Shown here piece after piece: positions 46,771-56,394 of a stretch of 64,000 bases of DNA. A program made the translations under genes and the position numbers. This DNA comes from Gammaproteobacteria bacterium RIFOXYD12_FULL_61_37 (GTDB taxonomy: Bacteria > Pseudomonadota > Gammaproteobacteria > Chromatiales > Chromatiaceae): the NCBI GenBank assembly GCA_001801995.1, contig MGZB01000017.1, positions 1-64,000 of the forward strand, in the 5' to 3' direction. The notes under the pieces were generated by a model, which saw only the letters and a program-made list of their open reading frames with translations, was not told where the DNA came from and searched no databases. Position 1 is the first letter of the stretch; each line of letters begins with the position of its first letter.

Positions 46771-47171
46771 GCAGTTAGGTCTTTCCAGTCTCCCCGGCCC
46801 CTTCTTATTACTTCCCAAATACCACAATTGAGAACAGGTTATTGTCTTAATCGGCAGCTTGTCGAGATAGGGGCGCCGGTAGGGACAACCCATTTCACAC
46901 AATGCCATTTGCTTGGCTTATTATACGATTAATAAAATAAATATATATTATTATCAAAAGGATGAGCGTCGCCGGGCATCTGATTCAGAGAATCCGTCCA
47001 GCGAAGGCCCAGGAAGGCGCCGGTCGCCACCTGAATAAAGCCTGAAATATAGATAAGGATCAACAAAACGATCGAATTTGCTGTTGCTCGACCAATTTGC
47101 AGGGACTTAGACTCGGCATTACTTTTTTCATCAACAATATTGAGTTCAAGCTCAGTGCGGGAGGTTTGGTA
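46771..47171. promoter_or_regulatory. Leader and promoter region of dsrA
   Basis: About 400 bases without a supported gene. A strongly AT-rich block near 46915-46965 (TATTATACGATTAATAAAAT) is the best place for a promoter. GGAGG lies 8 bases before the dsrA ATG. I saw no clear regulator palindrome here beyond the hairpins just upstream. Confidence 0.4.
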
Positions 47172-48461
47172 ATGGCTGATAACACCACGGAGAAGAAGGG
47201 GGCGCTAAAGATGGACCTCAATACCCCGATGCTCGATCAACTCGAAGACGGCCCCTGGCCCAGCTTCGTGACAGACCTGAAAGGGCTGGCTGAAAAACGG
47301 CCACAGGTAGGTCAACTCCTCAATCAGCTGGAGGAGTCCTACGAAAACCGCTGGAACTACTGGACCGGCGCAGTCGTTAACGTCTCCGGCTACGGCGGCG
47401 GCGTCATCGCCCGTCTCTCGCAGAAGGCCGATAAATACCCGGACTTGGCCCAGTTCAATACCATTCGACTGATCCCACCTCCCGGCTTCGTCTATAACAC
47501 CGCCAAGCTGCGCGAACTGGCCGACATCGGCGAGAAGCACGGCGCCGGCATCATGCAGTTGCATGGCATGACCGGCGACCTGCTGGTGCTGGGCTTCGAC
47601 AACGAAGGCACCTTTGCCGCCGCTGAAGAGTACATGAAGGCCGGATTCGACATCGGCGGCTCGGGCGGCGCCCTGCGCACCCTGCAATGCTGCGTCGGCC
47701 AGGCCCGTTGCGAAATGGCCTGCTTCGACACCATGAAGGCCACGCGCTTCCTCACCAACCACTACATCGACTTCCTGCACATGCCGGAATTCATGTACAA
47801 GTTCAAATTCAAGCTCTCCGGCTGCGCCAACGATTGCGCCAATGCCACGCACCGCTCCGACATGCCCATCATCGGCACCTGGCGCGGTCCCATGCAAATC
47901 GACCAGGCCAAGGTGGCTGAGTTTATCGACGAAAAGGGCATTGAGGCCGTCATCGACAACGTCCTCACCCGCTGCCCCACCCGCTGTATGTCCTTGAAGG
48001 GCAAGGAACTGGTGGTCGATAACGATAACTGCGTCCGCTGCATGCACTGTATCAACGTCATGCACAAGGCGCTCAAGCCCGGCCTGGACAAGGGGATCTC
48101 CGTCCTCCTCGGCGGCAAGCGCAGCCTGAAGATCGGCGACACCATGGGCTTTATGCTGGTGCCCTTCATGAAGCTGGAGTCCGACGAGGATTACGAGAAG
48201 CTGGCGGAACTCATCGACCAAGTTTGGGAATACTGGAACGACAACGCTCACGACCACGAGCGCGTCATCGAGTTCATTTCGCGTGCCGGCCTCGCCACCT
48301 TCCTCAAAGGGATCGGCATGGAGCCGGACCCCAACATGGTGGCCCGCCCCCGCACCTCGCCTTACATCAAGTTCGAGGAACTGGCGCCGCCGCGGCTCGG
48401 CGGAGAGCAAAACCAGAATCCTCCCGTCTGGCAAAGGGAACCTGAAGTATTGGAATCCTAA
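47172..48461 (+). CDS. dsrA: Dissimilatory sulfite reductase alpha subunit, divergent (DsrA)
   Basis: A 429-residue DsrA. Start TPMLDQLEDGPWPSFVTDLK is family-typical. Sirohaem/Fe-S ligands lie in CCVGQARCEMACFDT (~172) and SGCANDCANATHRSD (~215), preceded by the sulfite-site lysines YKFKFK. A ferredoxin domain has CPTRCM and NCVRCMHCINV (~288). Several normally conserved stretches differ: WTGAVVNVSGYGGGVIARL and GAGIMQLHGMTGDLLVLGF versus WKHGG and GSTGDIVLLG of usual DsrA. Pairs with DsrB in an alpha2beta2 enzyme. Sequence style is closer to oxidative (reverse) Dsr, but the direction is inferred. Confidence 0.92.
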   Translation: MADNTTEKKGALKMDLNTPMLDQLEDGPWPSFVTDLKGLAEKRPQVGQLLNQLEESYENRWNYWTGAVVNVSGYGGGVIARLSQKADKYPDLAQFNTIRLIPPPGFVYNTAKLRELADIGEKHGAGIMQLHGMTGDLLVLGFDNEGTFAAAEEYMKAGFDIGGSGGALRTLQCCVGQARCEMACFDTMKATRFLTNHYIDFLHMPEFMYKFKFKLSGCANDCANATHRSDMPIIGTWRGPMQIDQAKVAEFIDEKGIEAVIDNVLTRCPTRCMSLKGKELVVDNDNCVRCMHCINVMHKALKPGLDKGISVLLGGKRSLKIGDTMGFMLVPFMKLESDEDYEKLAELIDQVWEYWNDNAHDHERVIEFISRAGLATFLKGIGMEPDPNMVARPRTSPYIKFEELAPPRLGGEQNQNPPVWQREPEVLES

Positions 48462-48519
48462 GGGCCAACCGGCACGATCACAGGCTTGATCAAACGAATT
48501 GAATTTTGAGGGGAAAAAG

Positions 48520-49593
48520 ATGAGCGAATCTACCATGGGGCCCAGAAATCAGGGGGCTCCCGATTACAACCTGCACCTCCATCCCATGATGGCGAAGAAC
48601 TACGGCAAATGGGACCATCACGAGCGGCTGAAGCCCGGCGTCATCCGGTATACCGCCGAGAGCGGCGACAACCTCTACGTGGTCCGCGCCGGCTCGCCGC
48701 GCACCATGAGCCCGGCCACGGTCCACAAGATCTGCGATATTGCCGACCGTTTTTGCGATGGTTTCGTGCGCTTCACCATCCGCTGTAACGTGGAGTTCTC
48801 CACCGATAAGGCGGAAAATATCGAGCCCATCATCAAGGCGGTCAAAGAGGAGTTGGGCTTCCCCATCGGCGGTACCGGCAACTCCGTCTCCAACATCGCC
48901 CACACCCAGGGCTGGCTGCACTGTAACCTGCCTGCCACCGATGCCTCGGGTGCGGTGAAGGCGTTGATGGACGACCTGATCGACGAGTTCGAGAAGGAAG
49001 AGATGCCCAACCGCGTCCACATCTCCACCTCCTGCTGCCAGATCAACTGCGGTAGCCATGCGGACATCTCCATCATCGTCCAGCACCACCATGCCCCTCG
49101 CATCGACCATAAGAATATGATGATCTGCGAACTGCCCAAGGTGGTTGCCATCTGTCCGGCAGCGGCCATCCGGCCGAAGATGATGAACGGCGCGACCTCC
49201 GTCGAGGTGGTGGAAGAGAAGTGCATGTACTGCGGCGCCTGCCATGGCCAGTGCCCCAGCATGGAAATCCGCGACGCCGATACCGACACCCTGTCCATCT
49301 GGGTCGGCGGCAAGGCCTCCAGCACCCGTGGCGGCCCATCCCAAATGAAACTGGCGGTGTGGGGCATCCCCAACAACCCGCCCCGTTGGCCCGAAGCATC
49401 GGACGCCGTGCGCAAGATACTTGCAGCCTATAAGGAAGGCGGCAAGCCCTGGGAACGTGTCGGCGAATGGATCGAGCGCATCGGTTGGGCGAAATTCTTC
49501 GAGAAGACCGGCTTCCCCTTCACCAGGTACCACATCGAGGATGGTCCGGACGCGCTGACGACCTTCAACCGGTCGTCCCATGTCCGTCTCTAA
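48520..49593 (+). CDS. dsrB: Dissimilatory sulfite reductase beta subunit (DsrB)
   Basis: A 357-residue DsrB. HTQGWLHCNLPATDASG and STSCCQINCGSHADISII (~170) give the sirohaem-cluster ligands, and the ferredoxin domain has EEKCMYCGACHGQCPSMEI (~233). GGTGNSVSNIAH and the CCQINCG form are of the oxidative rDsr style rather than the CCxNMCGAVHCSD form of sulfate reducers. The C-terminus WIERIGWAKFFEKTGFPFTR is family-like. 58 bp after dsrA, 36 bp before dsrL. Confidence 0.93.
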   Translation: MSESTMGPRNQGAPDYNLHLHPMMAKNYGKWDHHERLKPGVIRYTAESGDNLYVVRAGSPRTMSPATVHKICDIADRFCDGFVRFTIRCNVEFSTDKAENIEPIIKAVKEELGFPIGGTGNSVSNIAHTQGWLHCNLPATDASGAVKALMDDLIDEFEKEEMPNRVHISTSCCQINCGSHADISIIVQHHHAPRIDHKNMMICELPKVVAICPAAAIRPKMMNGATSVEVVEEKCMYCGACHGQCPSMEIRDADTDTLSIWVGGKASSTRGGPSQMKLAVWGIPNNPPRWPEASDAVRKILAAYKEGGKPWERVGEWIERIGWAKFFEKTGFPFTRYHIEDGPDALTTFNRSSHVRL

Positions 49594-49629
49594 CGCCACC
49601 CTGTACAACAAACGAGAGGTACAAGGTTA

Positions 49630-51501
49630 ATGGAACGCACAATATATGCTGATGGGCTATCGCGCGATGAGGTCGAGGACAGCCTCAAACTCTTCGACGC
49701 CCATGATATCGTGGTCCGCAATGGCCGGAGCTGGAAATGCCCGGTCTACGTGCAACGCACGCCGCCCTGCCGGGACGCCTGTCCCAGCAGCGAGGACATT
49801 CGCGGCTATCTGACCAACATCGCCCAGGCCGATTATTTCGGCAAGGGCATGGAACAGGTCCTGGACGAGGCCTGGCACACCATCACCGACAAAAACCCGC
49901 TGCCTGCCGTACACGGCCGCATCTGTCCGCACCCCTGCGAGACCGGATGCAACCGCAAGCACAAGGAAGACGGGGCCGTCGCCATCAACAACATGGAACG
50001 CTTCATCGGCGATCATGGGCTGAAGCGCAATCTCCAGCTCAAGCGGATCAGCGACGAGGCCAAAGGCAAGAAGGTGGCAGTGATCGGGTCGGGACCATCC
50101 GGGCTCTCGGCAGCCTATCAGATGGCCCGCCGGGGCTATCAGGTAACGATGTTCGAGTCCTTCGAGAAAGCGGGCGGCATGCTGCGTTACGGCATTCCCA
50201 ACTACCGCCTGCCGGAAGCCGTCCTCGACGGAGAGATCCAGAAGATCCTGGACCTGGGTGTTGAACTGAAGTGCAACACCAAGATCGGTGTGGACATCTC
50301 CTTCGAAAAGATCCGCGAGGATTACGATGCGGTCTATCTCGCCATGGGCGCCCACAAGGGCGCGAACATGGGTGTCGATGGCGAAGACTCCGCGAACGTC
50401 TTCACCGCCGCCAGCTTCCTTAACCGGGTCAACAGTGGAGCCCAGGTGGACATCGGCCGTCGGGTCGTGGTGGTCGGCGGCGGGGATAGCGCCGTCGATG
50501 CCGCTCGTGTCTCCCTGCGTATGCACCAGTTGATGGAAGACGAGAAGCATCACCTGGATGCCAATGACGAGGCCAAGATCGAGGCTGCGGTGGAGGAAGA
50601 GATCGCCACCGAAGAGACCGTCTCCAACAAGGCCATGGTGGATGCCGCGCGCGCCAGTAAGCGGAAATCCAAGTACTCTGAGGTCATCATGCTCTATCGC
50701 CGCACGCGCGAGGAGATGCCCGCCATCTCCCACGACGTGGACGATGCCTTGACCGAGGGTGTTCGGATCGAGTATCTGGTCGCGCCGGTCGGCTTCGAGA
50801 CCGATGGCGGCCGTGCCACGGCCATCAAGTGCATCCGCATGGCGCTGGGCGAGCCTGACAAGTCGGGCCGCCGCCGTCCGGTTCCCATCGAGGGCTCGGA
50901 GTTCAGCGTCGCCGTTGACACGGTCCTGGTCGGTATCGGCCAGACCCCCGATCTGGCGGGCGGCCTTGAGGCCCTCGCCAACAAGTGGGGCTGGGTCGAT
51001 GCCAACAACGTCCAGGCCACCTCCCAGCAGGGCATCTTCGCTGGCGGGGACGTGCTGGGACTGGGGATCTCCACCAAGGCCGTGGGCCAGGGCCGCATTG
51101 CTGCTCGCGCCATGGACGCCTATCTCACCGGCAAGGAGTACAGGAAGCCGAACATGGGCACTCCGGTCAAGGTGACGGACCTGCGGCTTGACTACTACAA
51201 GCCCGCCGCGCGCAACGAAGAGGGGCAGATCGACCTCGACGATGCAATCACCGGCTTCGGAGAGATCAAGCAGACCATCTCGACCCAGCAGGCCATCAAC
51301 GAGGCGTCCCGCTGCTTGAGCTGCGGCCTCTGCAACGTCTGCGACCAGTGCCGGGTGTACTGTCCCCAGGAGACCATCCATCGCGACAAGAAACGCCCCA
51401 AGGGCACCGTGATGTTCACGGACTACACCGGCTGCACCGGTTGTCATGTGTGCTTCGAGGCCTGCCCGACGGGTTACATCCAGATGGGAATGGGGTTCTG
51501 A
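49630..51501 (+). CDS. dsrL: NAD(P)H:acceptor oxidoreductase DsrL
   Basis: A 623-residue GltD-like iron-sulfur flavoprotein. N-terminal Fe-S region has TPPCRDACPSSEDI and GRICPHPCETGCNR; the FAD motif VAVIGSGPSGLSAAYQMARR is at ~148, the NAD(P) motif VVVVGGGDSAVDAAR at ~277; the C-terminal two-cluster ferredoxin has CLSCGLCNVCDQCRVYCPQ (~560) and CTGCHVCFEACP (~600). In Allochromatium DsrL moves electrons between NAD(H) and rDsrAB. Third in dsrABL; a strong terminator follows. Confidence 0.92.
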   Translation: MERTIYADGLSRDEVEDSLKLFDAHDIVVRNGRSWKCPVYVQRTPPCRDACPSSEDIRGYLTNIAQADYFGKGMEQVLDEAWHTITDKNPLPAVHGRICPHPCETGCNRKHKEDGAVAINNMERFIGDHGLKRNLQLKRISDEAKGKKVAVIGSGPSGLSAAYQMARRGYQVTMFESFEKAGGMLRYGIPNYRLPEAVLDGEIQKILDLGVELKCNTKIGVDISFEKIREDYDAVYLAMGAHKGANMGVDGEDSANVFTAASFLNRVNSGAQVDIGRRVVVVGGGDSAVDAARVSLRMHQLMEDEKHHLDANDEAKIEAAVEEEIATEETVSNKAMVDAARASKRKSKYSEVIMLYRRTREEMPAISHDVDDALTEGVRIEYLVAPVGFETDGGRATAIKCIRMALGEPDKSGRRRPVPIEGSEFSVAVDTVLVGIGQTPDLAGGLEALANKWGWVDANNVQATSQQGIFAGGDVLGLGISTKAVGQGRIAARAMDAYLTGKEYRKPNMGTPVKVTDLRLDYYKPAARNEEGQIDLDDAITGFGEIKQTISTQQAINEASRCLSCGLCNVCDQCRVYCPQETIHRDKKRPKGTVMFTDYTGCTGCHVCFEACPTGYIQMGMGF

Positions 51502-51543
51502 TCCACTGACCCCAGGCCAGGAGGCCAAGGGGATTCAGGCAAC

Positions 51544-51578
51544 AACGTCCGGCGGCGAAAGCCGCCGGACGTTTTAGT
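51544..51578 (+). terminator. Rho-independent terminator after dsrL
   Basis: AACGTCCGGCGGC-GAAA-GCCGCCGGACGTT forms a perfect 13-bp stem with a tetraloop followed by TTAGTT. It ends the dsrABL unit before sucC. Confidence 0.85.
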
Positions 51579-51728
51579 TATGGGACTCCCCTGCCCTGCC
51601 TGCCCAACCGCGCGTCCCCGCGATTCAACCAGGACCGCCCGAGGTCTCCCCCGATGTGGACGCAAAACACTGCTGTGATACGATCGGCAACATTATTGTA
51701 AGACCACAGAAACACAAGGAAACTCTCC

Positions 51729-52895
51729 ATGAAGATTCACGAATACCAGGGCAAGGAGATCCTGCGCAACCATGGGGTCACCACCCCGCGCGGCGTCCCC
51801 TGCTTCTCCGTGGACGAGGCGGTCAAGGCCGCCGAATCCCTCGGCGGCAACGTCTGGGTGGTCAAGGCCCAGATCCACGCGGGCGGCCGCGGCAAGGGTG
51901 GCGGCGTCAAGGTGGCCAAGTCCCTGGACCAGGTGCGCGAATACGCCGACCAGATCCTGGGTATGCAGCTCGTGACCCACCAGACCGGCCCCGAGGGCCA
52001 GAAGGTCCGTCGCCTGCTGATCGAGGAAGGGGCGGACATCAAGAAGGAACTCTACGTGGGCATGGTGGTTGACCGCGTCACCCAGCGGGTCTGCCTCATG
52101 GCCTCTTCCGAAGGCGGCATGGACATCGAAGAGGTGGCCGCCCACACGCCCGAGAAGATCCACAAGGTCTTCGTCGATCCAGCCAAGGGACTCACCGACG
52201 CCGAGGCCGACGACGTGGCCCGCAAGATCGGTGTACCCGATGCCAGCATCACCCAGGCCCGCACCCAGTTGCAGGGTCTCTACAACGCCTTCTGGGGCAC
52301 CGATGCCTCCCTGGCCGAGATCAACCCCCTGATCCTGACCGGCGACGGCAAGGTTATCGCCCTCGACGCCAAGATGAACTTCGACTCCAACGCACTCTAT
52401 CGCCACGAGGACATCCTCGCCATGCGCGATCTGGACGAGGAAGACCTGGCCGAGATCGAGGCCTCCAAGCACGACCTCTCCTACATCTCCCTGGACGGCA
52501 ACATCGGCTGCATGGTCAACGGGGCCGGCCTGGCCATGGCCACCATGGACACCATCAAGCTGTTCGGCGCGGAACCGGCCAACTTCCTCGACGTGGGCGG
52601 CGGCGCCACCGTGGAGAAGGTGACCGAGGCCTTCAAGCTGATGCTCGCCAACTCCAAGGTCAAGGCCATCCTGGTCAACATCTTCGGCGGCATCATGCGC
52701 TGCGACACCATCGCCGACGGCATCATCGAAGCGGCCAAGCAGACCCATCTCTCCGTGCCCCTGGTGGTGCGCATGCGCGGCACCAACGAGGAGATCGGCA
52801 AGCGGACCCTCGAACAGTCCGGCCTGCCCATCATCACCGCCAACGACATGGCGGAGGCCGCCCAGAAGGTCGTTGCCGCCGTTGCCGGCCACTAA
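51729..52895 (+). CDS. sucC: Succinyl-CoA synthetase subunit beta
   Basis: A 388-residue ATP-grasp subunit: [17 protein letters not shown] start, [57 protein letters not shown], and the late [17 protein letters not shown]. It forms the nucleotide-binding half of succinyl-CoA synthetase with SucD. AAGGAAA precedes the ATG; 18 bp before sucD. Confidence 0.95.
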   Translation: MKIHEYQGKEILRNHGVTTPRGVPCFSVDEAVKAAESLGGNVWVVKAQIHAGGRGKGGGVKVAKSLDQVREYADQILGMQLVTHQTGPEGQKVRRLLIEEGADIKKELYVGMVVDRVTQRVCLMASSEGGMDIEEVAAHTPEKIHKVFVDPAKGLTDAEADDVARKIGVPDASITQARTQLQGLYNAFWGTDASLAEINPLILTGDGKVIALDAKMNFDSNALYRHEDILAMRDLDEEDLAEIEASKHDLSYISLDGNIGCMVNGAGLAMATMDTIKLFGAEPANFLDVGGGATVEKVTEAFKLMLANSKVKAILVNIFGGIMRCDTIADGIIEAAKQTHLSVPLVVRMRGTNEEIGKRTLEQSGLPIITANDMAEAAQKVVAAVAGH

Positions 52896-52913
52896 GAGGT
52901 AAGAGGAATCCCC

Positions 52914-53798
52914 ATGAGCATCCTGATCAACAAGGACACCAAAGTCGTCACCCAGGGCATCACCGGCAAAACCGGCCAGTTCCACACCAGCGCCTGCAAG
53001 GCCTACGCCAACGGCGCCAACTGCTTCGTCGCGGGCGTAAATCCCAAGAAGGCCGGCGAGACCTTCGAGGAGATCCCCATCTACGCCACCGTCAAGGAGG
53101 CAAAGGAAAAGCAGGGCGTCACCGCCTCCGTCATCTACGTGCCGCCACCCTTCGCCGCTGCCGCCATCTGGGAGGCCGTCGAGGCCGAGCTGGACCTGGT
53201 CATCTGCATCACCGAAGGCATCCCGGTGCGCGACATGGTCGAAGTCAAGAACCGCATGCGCGAGATGGGCAGCAAGACCATCCTCTGCGGTCCGAATTGC
53301 CCCGGCATCATCACCCCGGACGAGATCAAGATCGGCATCATGCCCGGCCATGCCCACAAAAAGGGCCGCATCGGCGTCGTCTCCCGCTCCGGCACCCTGA
53401 CCTATGAAGCGGTCGGCCAGCTCACCGACTTAGGGCTCGGCCAGTCCACCGCCGTCGGCATCGGCGGCGACCCGGTCAATGGTCTCAAGCACAAGGAGGT
53501 TCTGGAACTGTTCATGAACGACCCGGACACGGACGCGGTCATCATGATCGGCGAGATCGGCGGCTCCGATGAAGAAGACGCGGCCCGCTGGTATGCCGGT
53601 TGCTCCAACAAGAAACCGGTGGTCGGCTTCATCGCCGGGGTCACTGCCCCAGCCGGAAAGCGCATGGGCCATGCAGGCGCCATCATCTCCGGCGGCAAGG
53701 GTACGGCCCAGGAAAAGCTGGCCACCCTGGAAGAATGCGGCATCCGCACCACCAAGAACCCGGCCGAAATGGGCCTGTTGCTCAAGTCCGTACTCTGA
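52914..53798 (+). CDS. sucD: Succinyl-CoA synthetase subunit alpha
   Basis: A 294-residue CoA-binding subunit. The start [38 protein letters not shown], and the phospho-His site [18 protein letters not shown] are clear. With SucC it links succinyl-CoA and succinate with ATP or GTP. It ends the sucCD pair; a hicAB module follows. Confidence 0.95.
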   Translation: MSILINKDTKVVTQGITGKTGQFHTSACKAYANGANCFVAGVNPKKAGETFEEIPIYATVKEAKEKQGVTASVIYVPPPFAAAAIWEAVEAELDLVICITEGIPVRDMVEVKNRMREMGSKTILCGPNCPGIITPDEIKIGIMPGHAHKKGRIGVVSRSGTLTYEAVGQLTDLGLGQSTAVGIGGDPVNGLKHKEVLELFMNDPDTDAVIMIGEIGGSDEEDAARWYAGCSNKKPVVGFIAGVTAPAGKRMGHAGAIISGGKGTAQEKLATLEECGIRTTKNPAEMGLLLKSVL

Positions 53799-54021
53799 TC
53801 CTCCTTGCCCCCCCTCCCCACATGCTGTGGTGGCAGGGGGGAGCAAGAATCCTGGACTACCCCAATCAATTCAAGTTTCCACTGACAAAGCTCGACAATT
53901 CCTGGATGACATTCATGGACAAGGAGTCGTAGGATGATTCTGTGGGTTCAGGTCCATCGATGTCCCGCTGCACGGCGATAAACGGGGACAATCCCGGCAG
54001 GAATGCGGGGGGATGTGCTGA

Positions 54022-54210
54022 ATGAAAGTCAGCGAGGCACTCAGAATGCTTCAAGATGATGGCTGGTTTCTCGTCGGGACGCGGGGCAGCCACCGCCAGT
54101 TCAAGCACTCCATCAAACCGGGCCGCGTGACCGTTCCCGGCAAGCCCGGCGATGATCTTGCCCCAGGCACCTTGAATAGCATTTTGAAGCAGGCCTGTTT
54201 GAAGAAATGA
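54022..54210 (+). CDS. hicA: HicA-family mRNA interferase toxin
   Basis: A 62-residue double-stranded-RNA-binding-fold toxin: MKVSEALRMLQDDGWFLV, catalytic His in GTRGSHRQFKHSIKPGRVTV, and GTLNSILKQA. HicA cleaves mRNA and is neutralised by HicB, encoded 7 bp downstream. The gene lies between sucD and fumarase, in line with the TCA genes. Confidence 0.9.
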   Translation: MKVSEALRMLQDDGWFLVGTRGSHRQFKHSIKPGRVTVPGKPGDDLAPGTLNSILKQACLKK

Positions 54211-54217
54211 GGTTCCA

Positions 54218-54430
54218 ATGCGTTACGCCATCGTCATTGAAAAAGCCGAGAACAACTATTCCGCCTATGTTCCCGACCTTCCCGGCTGCATCGCCACAGG
54301 TTCGACGCTGGAGCAGGTCGAGGAGGAGATCCGGGAGGCCATTGAGTACCATCTCGAAGGCCTGCGGGAAGATGGCCTGCCGATCCCAAATCCGGCGAGC
54401 CGGGTTGAGTATATAGATGTTGCGGCATGA
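54218..54430 (+). CDS. hicB: HicB-family antitoxin (short form)
   Basis: A 70-residue HicB antitoxin with the partial RNase H fold: YAIVIEKAENNYSAYVPDLP, GCIATGSTLEQVEEEIREAI, EYHLEGLREDGLPIPNP. No DNA-binding helix-turn-helix is appended, so it is the short form. Its stop overlaps an ATG (54427) of the fumarase frame by 4 bp. Confidence 0.9.
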   Translation: MRYAIVIEKAENNYSAYVPDLPGCIATGSTLEQVEEEIREAIEYHLEGLREDGLPIPNPASRVEYIDVAA

Positions 54431-54483
54431 GTTACCACGCGAAAAACCCCCCACTAGAAACCTCTCATCCAAACGGACGCACC

Positions 54484-55995
54484 ATGACCCTCATCAAACA
54501 AGAAGACTTTATCCAGAGCATCGCCGACGCCCTGCAATTCATCTCCTACTACCACCCCAAGGACTACATCCAGGCCCTGGGCGCGGCCTACGAGCGGGAA
54601 CAGTCGCCCGCCGCCAAGGACGCCATGGCCCAGATCCTCTACAACTCGCGCCTCTGCGCCGAGGGCAAGAGGCCCATCTGCCAGGACACGGGCTCTGTGG
54701 TGGCCTTCGTCAAGGTGGGGATGGAGGTGCGCTGGGAGAGCGGAATGGACCTGGCCGCCATGGTCAACGAAGGGGTGCGCCGCGCCTACACCCACCCCGA
54801 CAATGTGCTACGGGCCTCCATAGTGTCCGACCCCCTGGGCGCCCGGACCAACACCAAGGACAACACCCCGGCGGTCATCCATGTGGAGTTGGTGGCCGGG
54901 GACAGGGTTGAAGTCAAGCTGGCGGCCAAGGGCGGCGGTTCGGAGAACAAGGCGAAATTCACCGTGCTCAACCCCTCCGCCAGCCTGGTGGACTGGGTGC
55001 TGGAGACCGTCCCCAAGATGGGCGCCGGCTGGTGCCCGCCGGGGATGCTGGGCATCGGCGCCGGCGGCAGCGCCGAGAAGGCCATGCTGCTCGCCAAGGA
55101 ATCGCTGATGGATCACATCGACATCCAGGAACTCCAGGCCCGTGGCCCCGCCAACCGCCTGGAGGAGCTGCGCCTCGAACTCTATGAAAAGGTCAACGCC
55201 CTGGGGATCGGCGCCCAGGGGCTCGGCGGCATGACCACGGTGCTGGACGTGAAAATCAAGGACTTCCCCACCCACGCCGCCTCCCTGCCCGTGGCCATGA
55301 TCCCCAACTGCGCCGCCACCCGGCATGTGGAATTCGAGCTGGACGGCTCAGGCCCCGCCCGGCTGGAACCACCCCGCCCCGAGGACTGGCCCGATGTCAC
55401 CTGGAAGCCCAGCGACCAGGCCATCCCCGTCGATCTGGATACCATCACCCGCGAGGAGATCGCGAAGTGGCGGCCGGGCGACCGGCTGCTCTTGAACGGC
55501 AAACTTCTCACCGGCCGCGACGCCGCCCACAAGCGCATCCAGGACCTGCTGCGCGCCGGCCAGCCCCTGCCCGCCGACTTTAGAAACCGCTTCATCTACT
55601 ACGTCGGCCCGGTCGATCCCGTGCGCGACGAAGTGGTCGGTCCCGCTGGCCCCACCACCGCCACCCGCATGGACCAATTCACCGAAATGATGCTGGGCGA
55701 GACCGGCCTCATGGGCATGGTGGGCAAGGCCGAACGCGGCCCGGCGGCGATCGAATCGATCAAGAAGCACGGCGCCGTCTACCTCATGGCCGTGGGCGGC
55801 GCGGCCTACCTCGTCGCCCAGGCGATCCGTGCCTCCCGCATGGTCGCCTTCGAGGACCTGGGGATGGAGGCCATCCGCGAATTCGAGGTGGAAAACATGC
55901 CCGTCACCGTCGCCGTGGACAGCCGGGGCGAAGCCATCCACCAAAGCGGTCCGGCCGAATGGCGCGTGCGCATCGCCGATATCAAGAAAATCTGA
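54484..55995 (+). CDS. fumA: Class I fumarate hydratase (iron-sulfur)
   Basis: A 503-residue [4Fe-4S] fumarase, oxygen-sensitive as a class. Cluster cysteines are in RPICQDTGSVVAFVKVG, a central Cys near WCPPGMLG and PNCAATRHVEF; other landmarks are GGGSENKAKF and GPTTATRMDQFTEMML. I use the ATG at 54484 (MTLIKQEDF, family start). An ATG at 54427, overlapping the hicB stop, would add 19 unconserved residues but allow coupling to hicB. No good ribosome binding site precedes either. Confidence 0.93.
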   Translation: MTLIKQEDFIQSIADALQFISYYHPKDYIQALGAAYEREQSPAAKDAMAQILYNSRLCAEGKRPICQDTGSVVAFVKVGMEVRWESGMDLAAMVNEGVRRAYTHPDNVLRASIVSDPLGARTNTKDNTPAVIHVELVAGDRVEVKLAAKGGGSENKAKFTVLNPSASLVDWVLETVPKMGAGWCPPGMLGIGAGGSAEKAMLLAKESLMDHIDIQELQARGPANRLEELRLELYEKVNALGIGAQGLGGMTTVLDVKIKDFPTHAASLPVAMIPNCAATRHVEFELDGSGPARLEPPRPEDWPDVTWKPSDQAIPVDLDTITREEIAKWRPGDRLLLNGKLLTGRDAAHKRIQDLLRAGQPLPADFRNRFIYYVGPVDPVRDEVVGPAGPTTATRMDQFTEMMLGETGLMGMVGKAERGPAAIESIKKHGAVYLMAVGGAAYLVAQAIRASRMVAFEDLGMEAIREFEVENMPVTVAVDSRGEAIHQSGPAEWRVRIADIKKI

Positions 55996-56115
55996 TGGGT
56001 TGAAAGGTAGTGAACCGCATCATTTGGCCCAGCAGACACGAATGATGCGGTTCGTGCCTCATCGCATCCTACGAACCGATTATTTCTTGTAGACAACGCG
56101 AGATGTAAGGGGGAA

Positions 56116-56394
56116 ATGATCGTGCCTACAATTTCAATGTTCTATGGCATTCTCATCAGAATGTTTTTCTATGATACGGACAAACATCATGTACCCCATA
56201 TACATGCGGAATATCAAGGTCAGATTGCTGTCTATGCAATCGAGGATGGGACTGTGTTAGCGGGTGAGCTGCCCAGAAGGAAACACAAACTCGTCGTAGC
56301 CTGGATTGAAATACATCAAGAAGAGTTATTGGCGGATTGGCAACTCGCTGTTATCGGTAGCAAACCATTTTCAATCAGAGGGCTTGATCAATGA
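56116..56394 (+). CDS. DUF4160 domain protein
   Basis: A 92-residue DUF4160 protein with the family pattern FYGILIRMFFYDTDKHHVPH and HAEYQGQIAVYAI, and a later LVVAWIEIHQEELLADW. Function unknown. AAGGGGGA precedes the ATG. It overlaps the DUF2442 gene by 4 bp; such pairs are frequent in bacteria and look like toxin-antitoxin or accessory modules (unproven). Confidence 0.85.
   Translation: MIVPTISMFYGILIRMFFYDTDKHHVPHIHAEYQGQIAVYAIEDGTVLAGELPRRKHKLVVAWIEIHQEELLADWQLAVIGSKPFSIRGLDQ

Noticed and set aside
47172-51501. Assimilatory sulfite reductase or plain glutamate synthase assignment
   Set aside because: The two-subunit layout with embedded ferredoxin domains and the adjoining GltD-like protein with a C-terminal ferredoxin fit DsrAB-DsrL; no glutamate synthase large subunit is near.
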